From the NCBI RefSeq assembly GCF_004348975.1, contig NZ_SMFP01000001.1:318701-382700 (forward strand): 64,000 nt of DNA. The letters run 5' to 3'. Of the stretch, positions 41,013 through 49,628 are shown in pieces. Source of the stretch: Antarcticimicrobium sediminis. GTDB lineage: Bacteria; Pseudomonadota; Alphaproteobacteria; Rhodobacterales; Rhodobacteraceae. A model generated the notes under the pieces. It was not told where the DNA came from and did no database searches. It saw only the letters and a program-made list of their open reading frames with translations. The translations under genes and the position numbers were made by a program. Position 1 is the stretch's first letter; each line of letters begins with the position of its first letter.

Positions 41013-41263
41013 TGCTGATCCCCCGTGAATTTGCTGCGGCCGGTCTTACGCTCTGGCTGACTATGTTGGACCACCGTCACCACCCGGCCAGCCTCGATCC
41101 GATAGACGAAGCCGCCAGAGACAGCGCCATTGGCCCCCATCTCGATCGCCAGATCTACCTTGCGGCCAATCTGGGACCGCAGCGCATCGATATCGACGCC
41201 CTTCACGCGCTCGAGATAACGAACGACGGCGTGATCGGTGATATGGTGGCGCGGCTTCTTCAT
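41009..41263 (-). CDS. Small phage protein of unknown function
   Basis: An 84-residue protein: KKPRHHITDHAVVRYLERVKGVDIDALRSQIGRKV...GGFVYRIEAGRVVTVVQHSQPE. The fold looks like a compact alpha-beta protein, reminiscent of small RelE/ParE-like or DUF4258-type proteins, but I see no partner antitoxin. Overlaps both neighbours by 4 bp. Confidence 0.6.
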   Translation of the reverse strand: MKKPRHHITDHAVVRYLERVKGVDIDALRSQIGRKVDLAIEMGANGAVSGGFVYRIEAGRVVTVVQHSQPERKTGRSKFTGDQQ

Positions 41264-41703
41264 TGATCCAGCTCGATCTGTTCGCGTGCGCACCAGCCCT
41301 TCAGCGCCTCGACCACGTCGCGGATCTGCGACCATTCGGTCATCGTGTCGATATCGACCGGCACGTACCCCCATGCCTTCTCAAACTGCTTGCGAATGAA
41401 AGCATTGAGCCCAGCCGCTCCGGGCTGGCGTACCGTCCCATTCTCATGCAGCAACCGCCACATCACATGGCAGAACCGGATGTCGGCGCGCGGGGCTTTC
41501 TTGCGGCCTTTACCGCCCCGTGAAGTCGCGTTGAACCCGCTTTCCTTCAGGCGGTTGATCACCAGCGTCAACTCAACCTCGCTCATCTCCGACAGGCTCT
41601 CTTTGCCGGTCGCGGCAAGCTGAAGATCGTGGCGCGCATCGGCATCGAGCCCCAGCTCCCGGCAGCCGGCGAAGATCTTGCGCTGGAGGGTCCGGGCGAT
41701 CAT
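41260..41703 (-). CDS. Phage regulatory protein GemA/gp16 family (DUF1018)
   Basis: A 147-residue protein: TLQRKIFAGCRELGLDADARHDLQLAATGKESLSEMSEVELTLVINRLKESGF, then FIRKQFEKAWGYVPVDIDTMTEWSQIRDVVEALKGWC, matching the GemA (gp16/DUF1018) family of transposable phages, which modulates host gene expression and DNA topology in Mu. ATG 41703 overlaps the stop of the tiny membrane gene upstream. Confidence 0.88.
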   Translation of the reverse strand: MIARTLQRKIFAGCRELGLDADARHDLQLAATGKESLSEMSEVELTLVINRLKESGFNATSRGGKGRKKAPRADIRFCHVMWRLLHENGTVRQPGAAGLNAFIRKQFEKAWGYVPVDIDTMTEWSQIRDVVEALKGWCAREQIELDQ

Positions 41704-41861
41704 GACATCACCCACACAATGGATGCGCCGCCGAATATCAGGCTGATCGCGAGCATCATCTTGGTTTGGCACGCCGGCGCGCCTTGCCCGATGCCGGCAC
41801 CGCTGACGATCGCGAACAGGATCGCGATCGTCAGCATGATGATGCCAACAAAGGTGCTCAT
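41700..41861 (-). CDS. Tiny two-helix membrane protein
   Basis: A 53-residue frame with two hydrophobic stretches (FVGIIMLTIAILFAIVSG and MMLAISLIFGGASIVWV). ATG 41861 overlaps the upstream stop, and the TGA overlaps the GemA start, so the packing argues for coding. Could be a holin/antiholin-like or membrane-stress protein. Function unknown. Confidence 0.6.
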   Translation of the reverse strand: MSTFVGIIMLTIAILFAIVSGAGIGQGAPACQTKMMLAISLIFGGASIVWVMS

Positions 41862-42136
41862 GCCATCATCCCCATGATGCGCCGCTCAATGCGATCCTTG
41901 CGTATCTGGGCGGTGCTGAGCGCGATGCCAAGACTGCGGGCGATCGCGGGCAGATCATCCAGACGCGCATCCAACAGAGCGGCATCTGCGGCCTCAGACC
42001 AGATCATCTGGCCCCCGCGCCCAAGCACCGCGCTGACGCCACCAGAGACCGGCCTGTCGTCGCGTTCCAGCAATCGCTCGATGCCGACTGGACGGGACCG
42101 CGCATCATCGATCTGGATCATGGCATGCCGGCTCAT
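41858..42136 (-). CDS. Phage protein of unknown function, possible HTH
   Basis: A 92-residue protein whose second half, IWSEAADAALLDARLDDLPAIARSLGIALSTAQIRKDRIERR, has the shape of a helix-turn-helix. Packed between small middle genes with 4-bp overlaps. No named family. Confidence 0.6.
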   Translation of the reverse strand: MSRHAMIQIDDARSRPVGIERLLERDDRPVSGGVSAVLGRGGQMIWSEAADAALLDARLDDLPAIARSLGIALSTAQIRKDRIERRIMGMMA

Positions 42137-42270
42137 TTGGCCACCTGCCCGGTTGCAGTATGCGATGCGCGCAGCTGACCTTGCCGGGCGAGCAACTGCC
42201 GCTCGCGGTCATCGGCAACGGCGATCGCCATTTGGATCTCCCAGTATTCATCGGTCTTGAACTCAGGCAT
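42133..42270 (-). CDS. Tiny phage protein of unknown function
   Basis: A 45-residue charged protein (MPEFKTDEYWEIQMAIAVADDRERQLL...). A GGAG Shine-Dalgarno stands before ATG 42270, and it overlaps the next gene by 4 bp. Longer upstream extension of the frame is not supported. Confidence 0.5.
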   Translation of the reverse strand: MPEFKTDEYWEIQMAIAVADDRERQLLARQGQLRASHTATGQVAK

Positions 42271-42301
42271 GTGGTAGCTCCTTCGTTTCAGCGGATGCTG
42301 G

Positions 42302-42544
42302 TCAGTGGATAACGGGTTGGACTGCGGGTTTCGTGGGCTGGGCCAGATCGTCCAACGCCTCCTCGACGCGCCCCGCCTCTGCGGTAATGGCCGCGTTGAT
42401 CGTGATCTCATCAACGCCACCCTCGCGGGCCAGACGCTGCAAGACCTCAGCGGTGCTCAGCAGCACCGCATAGGTGATCCTGAGGCGCTGGATATGGGCA
42501 TCGATCTGGGTGCGGATGGCGCGGCGGAACTCTTCCTCGTTCAT
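42302..42544 (-). CDS. Small helical phage protein
   Basis: An 80-residue all-helical, acidic protein (EEEFRRAIRTQIDAHIQRLRITYAVLLSTAEVLQRLA...). Its start overlaps the preceding stop as ATGA. No family recognised. Confidence 0.6.
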   Translation of the reverse strand: MNEEEFRRAIRTQIDAHIQRLRITYAVLLSTAEVLQRLAREGGVDEITINAAITAEAGRVEEALDDLAQPTKPAVQPVIH

Positions 42545-42768
42545 TGCGCGGCCTCCGGTACGCTGCGCACCATCTCGATCTCGTCCAGATACTGGTTGGT
42601 GATCGAGACATCGCCAGCGAGGTCTGGCGCACTTTCCCCTTTCTTGAGGTCAAAGGAGCAGCGCTTGGAAATCTCCCAAGGGCTGTCCCATGCAGCATCG
42701 ACACTGGCCGCCTCGACAGTGATCTTTCCATGCACCCGAAAAACGAACTCGACTTCATACGTCGCCAT
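42541..42768 (-). CDS. Small phage protein, beta-rich N-terminus
   Basis: A 75-residue protein (ATYEVEFVFRVHGKITVEAASVDAAWD...). The opening looks like the small DpnD/PcfM-type or beta-strand repeat found in mobile elements. Located 9 bp after the DUF3164 gene and overlapping the next. Function unknown. Confidence 0.6.
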   Translation of the reverse strand: MATYEVEFVFRVHGKITVEAASVDAAWDSPWEISKRCSFDLKKGESAPDLAGDVSITNQYLDEIEMVRSVPEAAQ

Positions 42769-42777
42769 TTCTGCCCC

Positions 42778-43428
42778 CTACGCCTTCGCCAGATCGACGG
42801 TGATCGCCTGCCAGCCGCCATCGGTGGTCTCGCGTTGGTAGCAGCGCACGTAGGTCTTGGAGCCGACCACGCGCATCGCGGAGCGGATCGCATCCATTCC
42901 CCGGCGCCAGCGCGGATCCTCGATATCCAGATGCAGCAGCATGAAGATTTCCGAGCGGTTGATCTGGCCGGCCTTGTCGGTGTTGAAAGCCCTGGTGATG
43001 ATCCCCCGGATTTCCGGCCTGGCATCGGCGGCCCATTCGTTCAAGCACTCGTCGACCAATTCCTTGGCCACCTGCAGCTGCGGGCCGAAATCGATGTTAT
43101 CCGCGACCTGCACCTGAACCTTGAACAGACCGTCATAGCTCATCAACGTCTTGTTGCCCTTGGCACCACCCTTGGACGTACCGTATTCCTGCGCCAGGAT
43201 CGCATCGAACGCGCCGATATCCTCGAACGTGTGTGCCTTGAAACGGGCCACCTGGTCAGAGATCGCCTGCGCGAAACCGATGACCTTCCTGACAGTCTCA
43301 TCCTCGAGCTGATCCTCGGGTTTGACCAATTCCAGCGGCACCAGAGCGCTCTTGGCATCGGCCATGTAGGTGCGCCCGTTGGCCTCGATACGGCCGTCGG
43401 GAACGGGATGGGGGTTGAACTCACTCAC
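42778..43428 (-). CDS. DUF3164 family phage protein
   Basis: A 216-residue protein with the DUF3164 pattern PVPDGRIEANGRTYMADAKSALVPLELVKPEDQLEDETVRKVI, then QEYGTSKGGAKGNKTLMSYDGLFKVQVQVADNIDFGPQLQVAKELVDECL. DUF3164 proteins are typical of Mu-like early/middle regions and their activity is unknown. Start is GTG at 43428, supported by CAGGAG 12 nt before; it overlaps the upstream stop by 8 bp. Confidence 0.88.
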   Translation of the reverse strand: MSEFNPHPVPDGRIEANGRTYMADAKSALVPLELVKPEDQLEDETVRKVIGFAQAISDQVARFKAHTFEDIGAFDAILAQEYGTSKGGAKGNKTLMSYDGLFKVQVQVADNIDFGPQLQVAKELVDECLNEWAADARPEIRGIITRAFNTDKAGQINRSEIFMLLHLDIEDPRWRRGMDAIRSAMRVVGSKTYVRCYQRETTDGGWQAITVDLAKA

Positions 43429-43642
43429 TGCTCGTTTCTCCTGTTTTGAACATCGTGGTTTCGGTGCCGGTCCCGGCATCGCATCGTGGGGTCAGAAGGC
43501 CGGAGAGCACGGCGATCATCACCAGCGCCTCGATCTCCTGCATCGAAAGAAGGGTGATCCCGCGCTTGCCATGCAGATCGACCTTGTCGATCGCAGATTT
43601 GGCCAAGCGGCGGACCTCGGCGGCATTCACTGGCTCAACCAT
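43421..43642 (-). CDS. Small phage protein of unknown function
   Basis: A 73-residue protein (MVEPVNAAEVRRLAKSAIDKVDLHGKRGITLLSMQEIEALVMIAVLSGLL...), mostly helical. The start at 43642 overlaps the previous gene's end by 8 bp. A longer frame beginning upstream is a shadow of that gene and is not used. Confidence 0.55.
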   Translation of the reverse strand: MVEPVNAAEVRRLAKSAIDKVDLHGKRGITLLSMQEIEALVMIAVLSGLLTPRCDAGTGTETTMFKTGETSSE

Positions 43643-44156
43643 CCGCGCCCCCATCATCCAGGACCGCATCGACAAGATCATCGGCAGCGATCCGTTCCAG
43701 CAGGCGTTCGGCGAGCCTTGCGGTTGGCATTCCGCGAGCCAGAGCATGGGTGGCGAGGGGACGCATGGCCTCAGGCTCCAGACGCAACATGCGGAACTCG
43801 TTCGGACGGCGGCCACACCGGAACCGGGGGATCTGCGTTCCCCGCCGCCGCGCATTCCTCAGCTCGTAATAAACGGCCTCGGAATCGAGCGAGAGTTGCT
43901 CAGCGATCAGTCTCGGCGGCACTCCCTCGACAGCCAGCGCAATGACCTGCTTGTGCCGCTCAGAAGGCTCCAGTTCCGGTTTTGAAATACCGCGTTTGTT
44001 GAAGTCAGGGATATGCTGGCCGGCGCGGCGCGCCACTTTCAGATCGTGATAGATCGTCGTGCGCGACAGCCCGGTCTGTTCTATGATTTCGCAGGGACGA
44101 TTCCCCTTCAAAGCCAATTGAACGACTGTTTCACGGCGCGTAGTTACGCTCTTCAT
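43635..44156 (-). CDS. Phage regulator with two helix-turn-helix motifs
   Basis: A 173-residue protein. RRETVVQLALKGNRPCEIIEQTGLSRTTIYHDLKVARRAG is a clear helix-turn-helix, repeated in RHKQVIALAVEGVPPRLIAEQLSLDSEAVYYELRNARRRG. Two tandem DNA-binding modules in one chain suggest binding to a long or tandem site. TGATG overlap with the upstream gene. It may be a middle-gene regulator. Family name unknown. Confidence 0.72.
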   Translation of the reverse strand: MKSVTTRRETVVQLALKGNRPCEIIEQTGLSRTTIYHDLKVARRAGQHIPDFNKRGISKPELEPSERHKQVIALAVEGVPPRLIAEQLSLDSEAVYYELRNARRRGTQIPRFRCGRRPNEFRMLRLEPEAMRPLATHALARGMPTARLAERLLERIAADDLVDAVLDDGGADG

Positions 44157-44527
44157 CAGGCGTCCTCCCCGTTGTTCAGCGGGCAGGACCGGCAGGCGCG
44201 GAACATCATCACGTTCTGCGAATTCGCCGGGTGCAGCTTGCGGGACTTGCTGCGCCAGAACCGGCAACGATCCATTGCCAGTTCTCCCAGCGCCGGGCAA
44301 TCGACCACGGCGCGCTCGAAAGCGCCGCGGTAAACTTGCTCCACGCGGGTCATGTCGCCCGGGTACTGGTTGCGCAGCACCGATGAGATCAGCGACCCGG
44401 AATACCCCATACGTTGGGCCACCCGGTTCTGGCTGCTCGACATGCAGGCCTGCGCCAGCCCTTCGATCCAATCCGGGATCTCCGCACCCCAACAGCGCCG
44501 CGCGCGATCCAATGCAGTTTCCATCAT
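44156..44527 (-). CDS. Phage HTH protein with C-terminal cysteine cluster
   Basis: A 123-residue protein. CMSSSQNRVAQRMGYSGSLISSVLRNQYPGD is a lambda-repressor-like helix-turn-helix, and the C-terminal part carries several cysteines (CPALGEL...CRFWRSKSRK...FRACRSCPLNN) that could bind zinc. Small transcription regulators of this shape recur in transposable phages. It overlaps its neighbours by 1-4 bp. Confidence 0.7.
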   Translation of the reverse strand: MMETALDRARRCWGAEIPDWIEGLAQACMSSSQNRVAQRMGYSGSLISSVLRNQYPGDMTRVEQVYRGAFERAVVDCPALGELAMDRCRFWRSKSRKLHPANSQNVMMFRACRSCPLNNGEDA

Positions 44528-45090
44528 GCCGGGACCCTCCCGCGCAACAGGGTGAACTGGTCACTATTCGGGTCCCAGACAGCCCGGACACGCCGAGCGC
44601 GGGGCGCGCGCGGGCCTGCGTCCCGGATCAACCGGTACATCGCCGGCCTGCCATCGCTGCGAGCCTTACGCTCGCAGCGTAGATAGCCGGCCTGCAACAG
44701 CAGCTGGCAATAGGCACTGGCATCACGGCGGGTCACCTCGATCGCATCGCTGTTCGACCACATCCACACATCGGTCGGGCTGAAGGCAGCGTGCGACTTG
44801 CGGATTGAGAACCACATGCGCTCCTCGGGATCGCGCCCCAGGCTGATCTGATTACCGTCGGCATCATACATCGGCGGCACGCCGCCCCTCTCGACGACAC
44901 GGAAGACCTTCTTGTCTCCGCGCGATCCAGCCTCTTCGATATATCCCGCCTTCAGCCAATCATTGAACGCGAGCCGCACGTACTCAGGCGTCCTGCCCCC
45001 GGCACTTGAGATGTCATGGGCAGTGAACTCTCTATGGACCTGGGCCACCGCCCAGAGTTTAGTGAGGTTCTGAGCTCGTTTCGCGGTCAT
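44524..45090 (-). CDS. Phage protein with winged-helix features
   Basis: A 188-residue protein. KLWAVAQVHREFTAHDISSAGGRTPEYVRLAFNDWLKAGYIEEAG looks like a winged helix; a second such unit may lie at SNSDAIEVTRRDASAYCQLLLQAGYLRCERK. It immediately follows the MuB-like ATPase gene (ATGA overlap), so it may act in transposition or early control. No named family. Confidence 0.65.
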   Translation of the reverse strand: MTAKRAQNLTKLWAVAQVHREFTAHDISSAGGRTPEYVRLAFNDWLKAGYIEEAGSRGDKKVFRVVERGGVPPMYDADGNQISLGRDPEERMWFSIRKSHAAFSPTDVWMWSNSDAIEVTRRDASAYCQLLLQAGYLRCERKARSDGRPAMYRLIRDAGPRAPRARRVRAVWDPNSDQFTLLRGRVPA

Positions 45091-45827
45091 CCGAACCTCC
45101 GAAGCTCAGGCGCGGTGCCATCGTGCATCCGAACAGATCCCATATCCGACAGCGCGAGCCTGTCCTTGCCCAGAACGCGGGCGCGCTGACGGGCCGTGTC
45201 GAGGTTGTTCACCATCAGGCGCGCCGACCCTCTCGAGGCGGTCTTGATCGCTGCCTCCAGCTCCCCGGACAGCTCGATGTCGCCGCAGCGAATGCGCTTG
45301 AGGTGACCGAAGTCCTCATCATCGAGCGGCTCGGCCGCAACCCGCTCGAGCATGCGGCTGTGGATCCGCTCCCAGCGCCGCAGTTTTGCGGGCAGGGCTT
45401 CCTCGCCCACGAGGATGACCGGCACGCCGGACTTCTCGTAGATGTCGCGCAGGATCTCGACCGACTTCTTGGTGACAAGAAAATCCGCCTCATCAACGAT
45501 CAACGGGATATTCTCCATCGCCAGCGCCTGCTGGATCTGGCGCGACATTTCCGGCGTCGTGCGCGCCGGCTTGATGCCGAGTTCTTCCAGGATGACATGG
45601 CACAGTGTTTTCACCGTCCATGTGCTTTCACACTGCACCAGGCAGGCCCCGCGCTGGTTCGCGCAATAGATGCTTGCCATCGTCTTGCCGAAGCCCGCAG
45701 GCCCATAGAAACACCCCATCCCCGCCAATCCGGCGCTGCGATCATCGAGCCGCTGCAGCATCGTCCTGAAGGCCAGGACGTTGCGCAGGGGCGCGAGGGT
45801 GTTGTTCGTCTGACTGCTCTGTGTCAT
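45087..45827 (-). CDS. MuB-like transposition ATPase (target selection, AAA+)
   Basis: A 246-residue AAA ATPase. Walker A is GPAGFGKT (G42-T49), Walker B is LIVDEADFL (D112-E113). The C-terminal helices (RIRCGDIELSGELEAAIKTASRGSARLMVNNLDTARQRA) match MuB-type target-capture ATPases, which bind non-specific DNA and stimulate the transposase. Shine-Dalgarno GAGGTGA precedes ATG 45827. It follows the transposase gene after 59 bp. Confidence 0.93.
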   Translation of the reverse strand: MTQSSQTNNTLAPLRNVLAFRTMLQRLDDRSAGLAGMGCFYGPAGFGKTMASIYCANQRGACLVQCESTWTVKTLCHVILEELGIKPARTTPEMSRQIQQALAMENIPLIVDEADFLVTKKSVEILRDIYEKSGVPVILVGEEALPAKLRRWERIHSRMLERVAAEPLDDEDFGHLKRIRCGDIELSGELEAAIKTASRGSARLMVNNLDTARQRARVLGKDRLALSDMGSVRMHDGTAPELRRFG

Positions 45828-45886
45828 TCTTCACCTCGTTGCTCTGTCAACAGGCGCGCGCGGGTTGCCCCCCGCCGCGCCACCCT

Positions 45887-48046
45887 TCATTTCCCTGAGC
45901 GCCCCGCCCCAAGGTCCGTCATGACGGACCTGTGTGCGGCGTACTCCGGGGTCTGCCGATAGCCTTCCAGCCACCGGTCCTGGTCACGCGAGAGCGGATC
46001 TCCATCCGCCAGACGCGCTTCCATCTCCATCGCGCGGGCAAAGCGCACCCGCGCATCATCGCTTACTGGTCGCTGCGCTTCCGCTTTGACCGCGTGTTCC
46101 TGAAAATCCGCCACAAAGGCCTCGCGCGCGGCCTGCTCATCGGCGCTGGCCGTGCGCGACACTGGTGCGGGGCGGCGGACCTTTTCAAAGGCCGCCGGGC
46201 GCACAACCTTGGCCTCGATCGAGGTCTCTGTTGGGGGTGTTCCAGCGCTGGATCCGTCGATAAAACTGCCAAGCTCGGCCGCATTGAACCGACGAGCGGC
46301 CTTTGCGGCTTCTTTCTCCGCGTTGATCCATTTGCGCCGCGCCGAGGCATGGTTGCGAGCCTCTTCAAGATCGAAGAACCCGGCAGCAAGGCGGCACTCG
46401 GCCTCGCCCAGATAGGCCCCATCGAGACCATAGATATAGAGCCCTGCGCGCAGGTCTGCGGGATCGAACCGCGCCACCACTTTCTGGCCCGCGATCTCGT
46501 ACATCCATTCCGAGAAGTATTCGTTTCCCATGAACTTCAGCAGGCCGGTTTTGGTATCGGCGCGAACACCCTCAGCACCCATGAGCCAGAGGCGGCGCTG
46601 CTCGGGTGTAGCTTTGCGGATCGGGGCTGTTGCGTAGCTCTCCTCGAAGGTCTCGATGATGCTGCGCCCTGCGGTGGTCTGACCGCGCCGACCGGCCCGC
46701 GCATTGTGCTCTTCGATCCCCTCAGCAACGACTTCGATGAACCGCTCCAGCGGGATCGCAGCGGCACCATAGTTCTCCGGTTTTGCGTCAGGGCGGTTGC
46801 CGGTATAGGCGCCCGAAAATCTCGGGTCCTTGGCGATATCCTCAGCCAGATCACGCCATGCGCGTTCGATCGGCTTTGACTGGCCGCTGTAGGGCGTGGC
46901 CCAATGGACCTCGACACCCAGCGTCTTCAGGATGCCGGGGATATCGTCGTCTTTGACCTTGAAGCGGAAGCGTGTTTTGACGCCACCTGTCAGGAACTTG
47001 TTGGCGAACTCTCGACCGTTGTCGAGCACCACATGGCCCGGAATACCGAACCGCTCGATCATGTCGCCCAGCGCCATGCTGACGCCGACCTTGTTCGGTG
47101 TCCGGTCCAGCCGCCAGCTCAGGATGCGGCCCGAGTACAGATCTTGGAATGCTACCAGCTGCGGGCGAACGATATTCTCTTCACCAGTGTCCGATCCGGG
47201 CTCGGCAGGCCAACGCACGAAGACATCAAACCGGTGATAGTCCGAGTTCACAGCTTCCATCGCTTGCAGGCTCATCCGGTCGCGCGTCTGGGAGGGATAG
47301 AGCGATTTGAGGGCATCTACACCCTTGCGGCACAGCGTGATCGTGAGTTTGGACACCTCGGCCTCCAACCGGCGGCGCATGGTGCGCTCAGGGGCCGTGA
47401 CCCATCCATTCTCACGTGCCACCCGCGTCGCGCGCCGGTAGCAGGAAGAAAATCCAGGATGCTCTGGCCGCAGATAGTCGGATTTCAGGTAATCCCAGAA
47501 TTCATCCGATACCTCGGACCGCTGGGGTGTGCGGCGCGCGGCGCGATGGCGCGGTGCGAGATAGGCCAGCCGATCATCAAGGCGCACACCATCGATCAGG
47601 TCGAACCAGTTCCAGATGGTCCGGTCGCTCACGCCATCCGCTCGCGCCACCTCGGACACAGCAAGAAATTTGGTGATGCCAGCCCCGGCCAGCGCCTCGA
47701 CTTTGGATATCACCTCCAGCCGGGTGCGTGCCTTTGCTTGTACGCGCTCGGGCAGCCCCTCAAACCAAGTCCAGGCATCGTCCCGCCCGACCTTCACCGG
47801 GGCCGTAGTATCCATCGGCGCGGCCTCGGCCAGAAGCTTCTTCTGGGCCCGCATCGGTAGCAGCTTCCAGTGATACTCCCAGCCGCCACCCCGGCCCTGA
47901 CGGCGGCGCGCGAACCCGGCATGACCGCGCCAATCGAGGCGCTTGGCCATCGCTTCGACACCGGTGCGACCCTGCGGCATATCCGGAAGCCCAGCCTCGG
48001 CCAACTCGCGCGCCGTCCACCAGACCTGATTTGGGGATACGGTCAT
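45887..48046 (-). CDS. MuA-like DDE transposase
   Basis: A 719-residue transposase for integration and replicative transposition. The N-terminal WWTARELAEAGLPDMPQGRTGVEAMAKRLDW is the MuA-type end- or enhancer-binding helix-turn-helix. A second DNA-binding block lies around residues 85-165. The catalytic DDE residues are D269 (AVNSDYHRFD), D342 (HVVLDNGREF) and E394 (KPIERAWRDL), at almost the spacing of MuA (269/336/392). The Mu C-terminal beta-barrel and alpha parts follow. It recognises the terminal repeats at 15322 and 52327. Confidence 0.96.
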   Translation of the reverse strand: MTVSPNQVWWTARELAEAGLPDMPQGRTGVEAMAKRLDWRGHAGFARRRQGRGGGWEYHWKLLPMRAQKKLLAEAAPMDTTAPVKVGRDDAWTWFEGLPERVQAKARTRLEVISKVEALAGAGITKFLAVSEVARADGVSDRTIWNWFDLIDGVRLDDRLAYLAPRHRAARRTPQRSEVSDEFWDYLKSDYLRPEHPGFSSCYRRATRVARENGWVTAPERTMRRRLEAEVSKLTITLCRKGVDALKSLYPSQTRDRMSLQAMEAVNSDYHRFDVFVRWPAEPGSDTGEENIVRPQLVAFQDLYSGRILSWRLDRTPNKVGVSMALGDMIERFGIPGHVVLDNGREFANKFLTGGVKTRFRFKVKDDDIPGILKTLGVEVHWATPYSGQSKPIERAWRDLAEDIAKDPRFSGAYTGNRPDAKPENYGAAAIPLERFIEVVAEGIEEHNARAGRRGQTTAGRSIIETFEESYATAPIRKATPEQRRLWLMGAEGVRADTKTGLLKFMGNEYFSEWMYEIAGQKVVARFDPADLRAGLYIYGLDGAYLGEAECRLAAGFFDLEEARNHASARRKWINAEKEAAKAARRFNAAELGSFIDGSSAGTPPTETSIEAKVVRPAAFEKVRRPAPVSRTASADEQAAREAFVADFQEHAVKAEAQRPVSDDARVRFARAMEMEARLADGDPLSRDQDRWLEGYRQTPEYAAHRSVMTDLGAGRSGK

Positions 48047-48876
48047 AATTCGCCCCCCCCATCTTGCATGGATGTCAGATCGTCACCGATCTCCTCGATA
48101 AAGCGGCGGCGTGCGGCCATCGGGGCGCGTTTCCAGCGCTCGAACAGCCCCTTGAACGCCTCTTCAACCGGGTCTTTAGGGGCGGTTTCAGGTGTGACTC
48201 GCGCAACCTTTGCCGCCTTTCGAAGCGTCTTTGCTTGACCGCTCGCCACCATCGAAATAACCGACGTCCGCTCTTCTGCATCATCGATCTTCGCCAGCGC
48301 CTTGAGATCTTCCATCGTGATCCTGCCTGGCGCACCTTCCAACGCGGTAACTTCCTCCGGATCAAGATGGTCACCAGCCATCAGTGCGCGCTTGATCGTC
48401 GGCTCAGAAACACCGAACGCATCTGCGATAGTTTTGGTGAGGGTCAAATTGATCCCCACCATATTTCCGGTGTGCTGATTGCCCTTGAATGCTCCAGGCT
48501 TCCTCTCTGGATGCATCGCGTAATACTGGCGCTTCCATGACGCGACGAAGACCGCTGTTTGAAGTGGCGTCATCCGGGCCGCCCCCAGATTATTCGACGC
48601 CTCCATCGCACGAGCCTCTTCCGCCCGGCATTCCACCACTAGGGCAGCGATGTCATCCAGTCCAAGTCGGCGAGAGACCTCTAGGCGATGCGCGCCATCG
48701 ATCAAGACGAAACGTGCGCCGATCTTTCTCACATGGATCGGTGTGGTGATGCCCGTATCCTCAGCCATCGCGAGCAAGTTCTCGACAAAGGCCTCTCGGA
48801 TACCACGCAGGCGCCCCTCAACCTCGATCTTGTCGAGCGCGATCCTTTGCACATTTCCGCCATTTATGATCTTCAT
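48043..48876 (-). CDS. ParB-like nuclease-domain protein
   Basis: A 277-residue protein: the N-terminal ParB/Srx-like domain (QRIALDKIEVEGRLRGIREAFVENLLAMAEDTGITTPIHVRKIGARFVLIDGAHRLEVSRRLG) carries the GAHRLE motif. The central part has a helix-turn-helix-like FGVSEPTIKRAL, and the tail is basic. It sits next to the transposase (ATGA overlap) in the early operon. It may act on phage or host DNA partition or gene control. Activity is inferred from fold only. Confidence 0.85.
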   Translation of the reverse strand: MKIINGGNVQRIALDKIEVEGRLRGIREAFVENLLAMAEDTGITTPIHVRKIGARFVLIDGAHRLEVSRRLGLDDIAALVVECRAEEARAMEASNNLGAARMTPLQTAVFVASWKRQYYAMHPERKPGAFKGNQHTGNMVGINLTLTKTIADAFGVSEPTIKRALMAGDHLDPEEVTALEGAPGRITMEDLKALAKIDDAEERTSVISMVASGQAKTLRKAAKVARVTPETAPKDPVEEAFKGLFERWKRAPMAARRRFIEEIGDDLTSMQDGGGEL

Positions 48877-49124
48877 GATTGATCCTCCGGGATGTGAAGG
48901 CGCAGTTCGGTTAGGTGCGATCGCAGCACCCCGAAGTCGACCGCGACCACTTCCAGCCTTTCGAGTACCGAAATGGCATCTCTCTCGGAAAAGGTCGTTG
49001 TTCCGCGCGCGACACCTTCGAGCGCCGAAACCATCGCGTGAAGCGTCACCATCTCGCCCAGAATCCGGTCGAGGGCAGAAAATGCGTTCCGTATGTGATC
49101 GTCTGGAATATGTGCTTCAGTCAT
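48873..49124 (-). CDS. Small helical phage protein
   Basis: An 83-residue helical protein (DHIRNAFSALDRILGEMVTLHAMVSALEGVARGTTTFSERDAISVLERLEVVAVDFGVLRSHL). It overlaps the preceding gene by 8 bp and the ParB-like gene by 4 bp. Unknown function. Confidence 0.6.
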   Translation of the reverse strand: MTEAHIPDDHIRNAFSALDRILGEMVTLHAMVSALEGVARGTTTFSERDAISVLERLEVVAVDFGVLRSHLTELRLHIPEDQS

Positions 49125-49356
49125 TTTGATCCGGGGATTTTATGAGTTGATAGTAGAAACGGCGGCGGCCTTGATTGACCTCCTGCCGACAGGTGATCAC
49201 CGCACCGTTCTCGCGCAGCTCGGCAATCACCGAATTCACCGCGCAAATGTCCGCCTGGCGCGCCAGCTCATAGGTGCTGATCTTGCCGCAAGCCTGCTCC
49301 AGCACCGTAAGGGCGCGTTGCAGGCGAGAGCTGGTGGACAGGCGACCGTGATGCAT
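49117..49356 (-). CDS. Small winged-helix-like phage protein
   Basis: A 79-residue protein: RLQRALTVLEQACGKISTYELARQADICAVNSVIAELRENGAVITCRQEVNQGRRRFYYQLIK, which reads as a helix-turn-helix with wing. A DNA-binding role in the early operon is inferred. Confidence 0.65.
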   Translation of the reverse strand: MHHGRLSTSSRLQRALTVLEQACGKISTYELARQADICAVNSVIAELRENGAVITCRQEVNQGRRRFYYQLIKSPDQND

Positions 49357-49628
49357 CAGGGTTTCACCCCGATCTCGATCCAGTAGGCGTCATCGAGCAC
49401 CGCGCTGGGGGCTGCGATCATATCCGCCTGCATGGACATTCCGATAATGAGGATCCAGCGAAACAACAGCGCACCAGCGATCACTACCAACGCGTCGATG
49501 ACCAGGTCAGACATCCGCGTTGAAAAAGTCTCCGACGGCGGTATCCCCGTTCCGCCGCCGGAGCAGGTGCTCGAAAGGGGGCGTGTGGCCCGCTTATCTT
49601 CGTGGAAGTGTTCGGCATTTTGGTTCAT
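49356..49628 (-). CDS. Small single-helix membrane protein, phage early region
   Basis: A 90-residue protein with one hydrophobic helix (about residues 40-66, LVIDALVVIAGALLFRWILIIGM), N-terminal low complexity and a short tail. It overlaps the 170-residue gene by 4 bp. Function unknown; could affect superinfection or the host envelope. Confidence 0.55.
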   Translation of the reverse strand: MNQNAEHFHEDKRATRPLSSTCSGGGTGIPPSETFSTRMSDLVIDALVVIAGALLFRWILIIGMSMQADMIAAPSAVLDDAYWIEIGVKP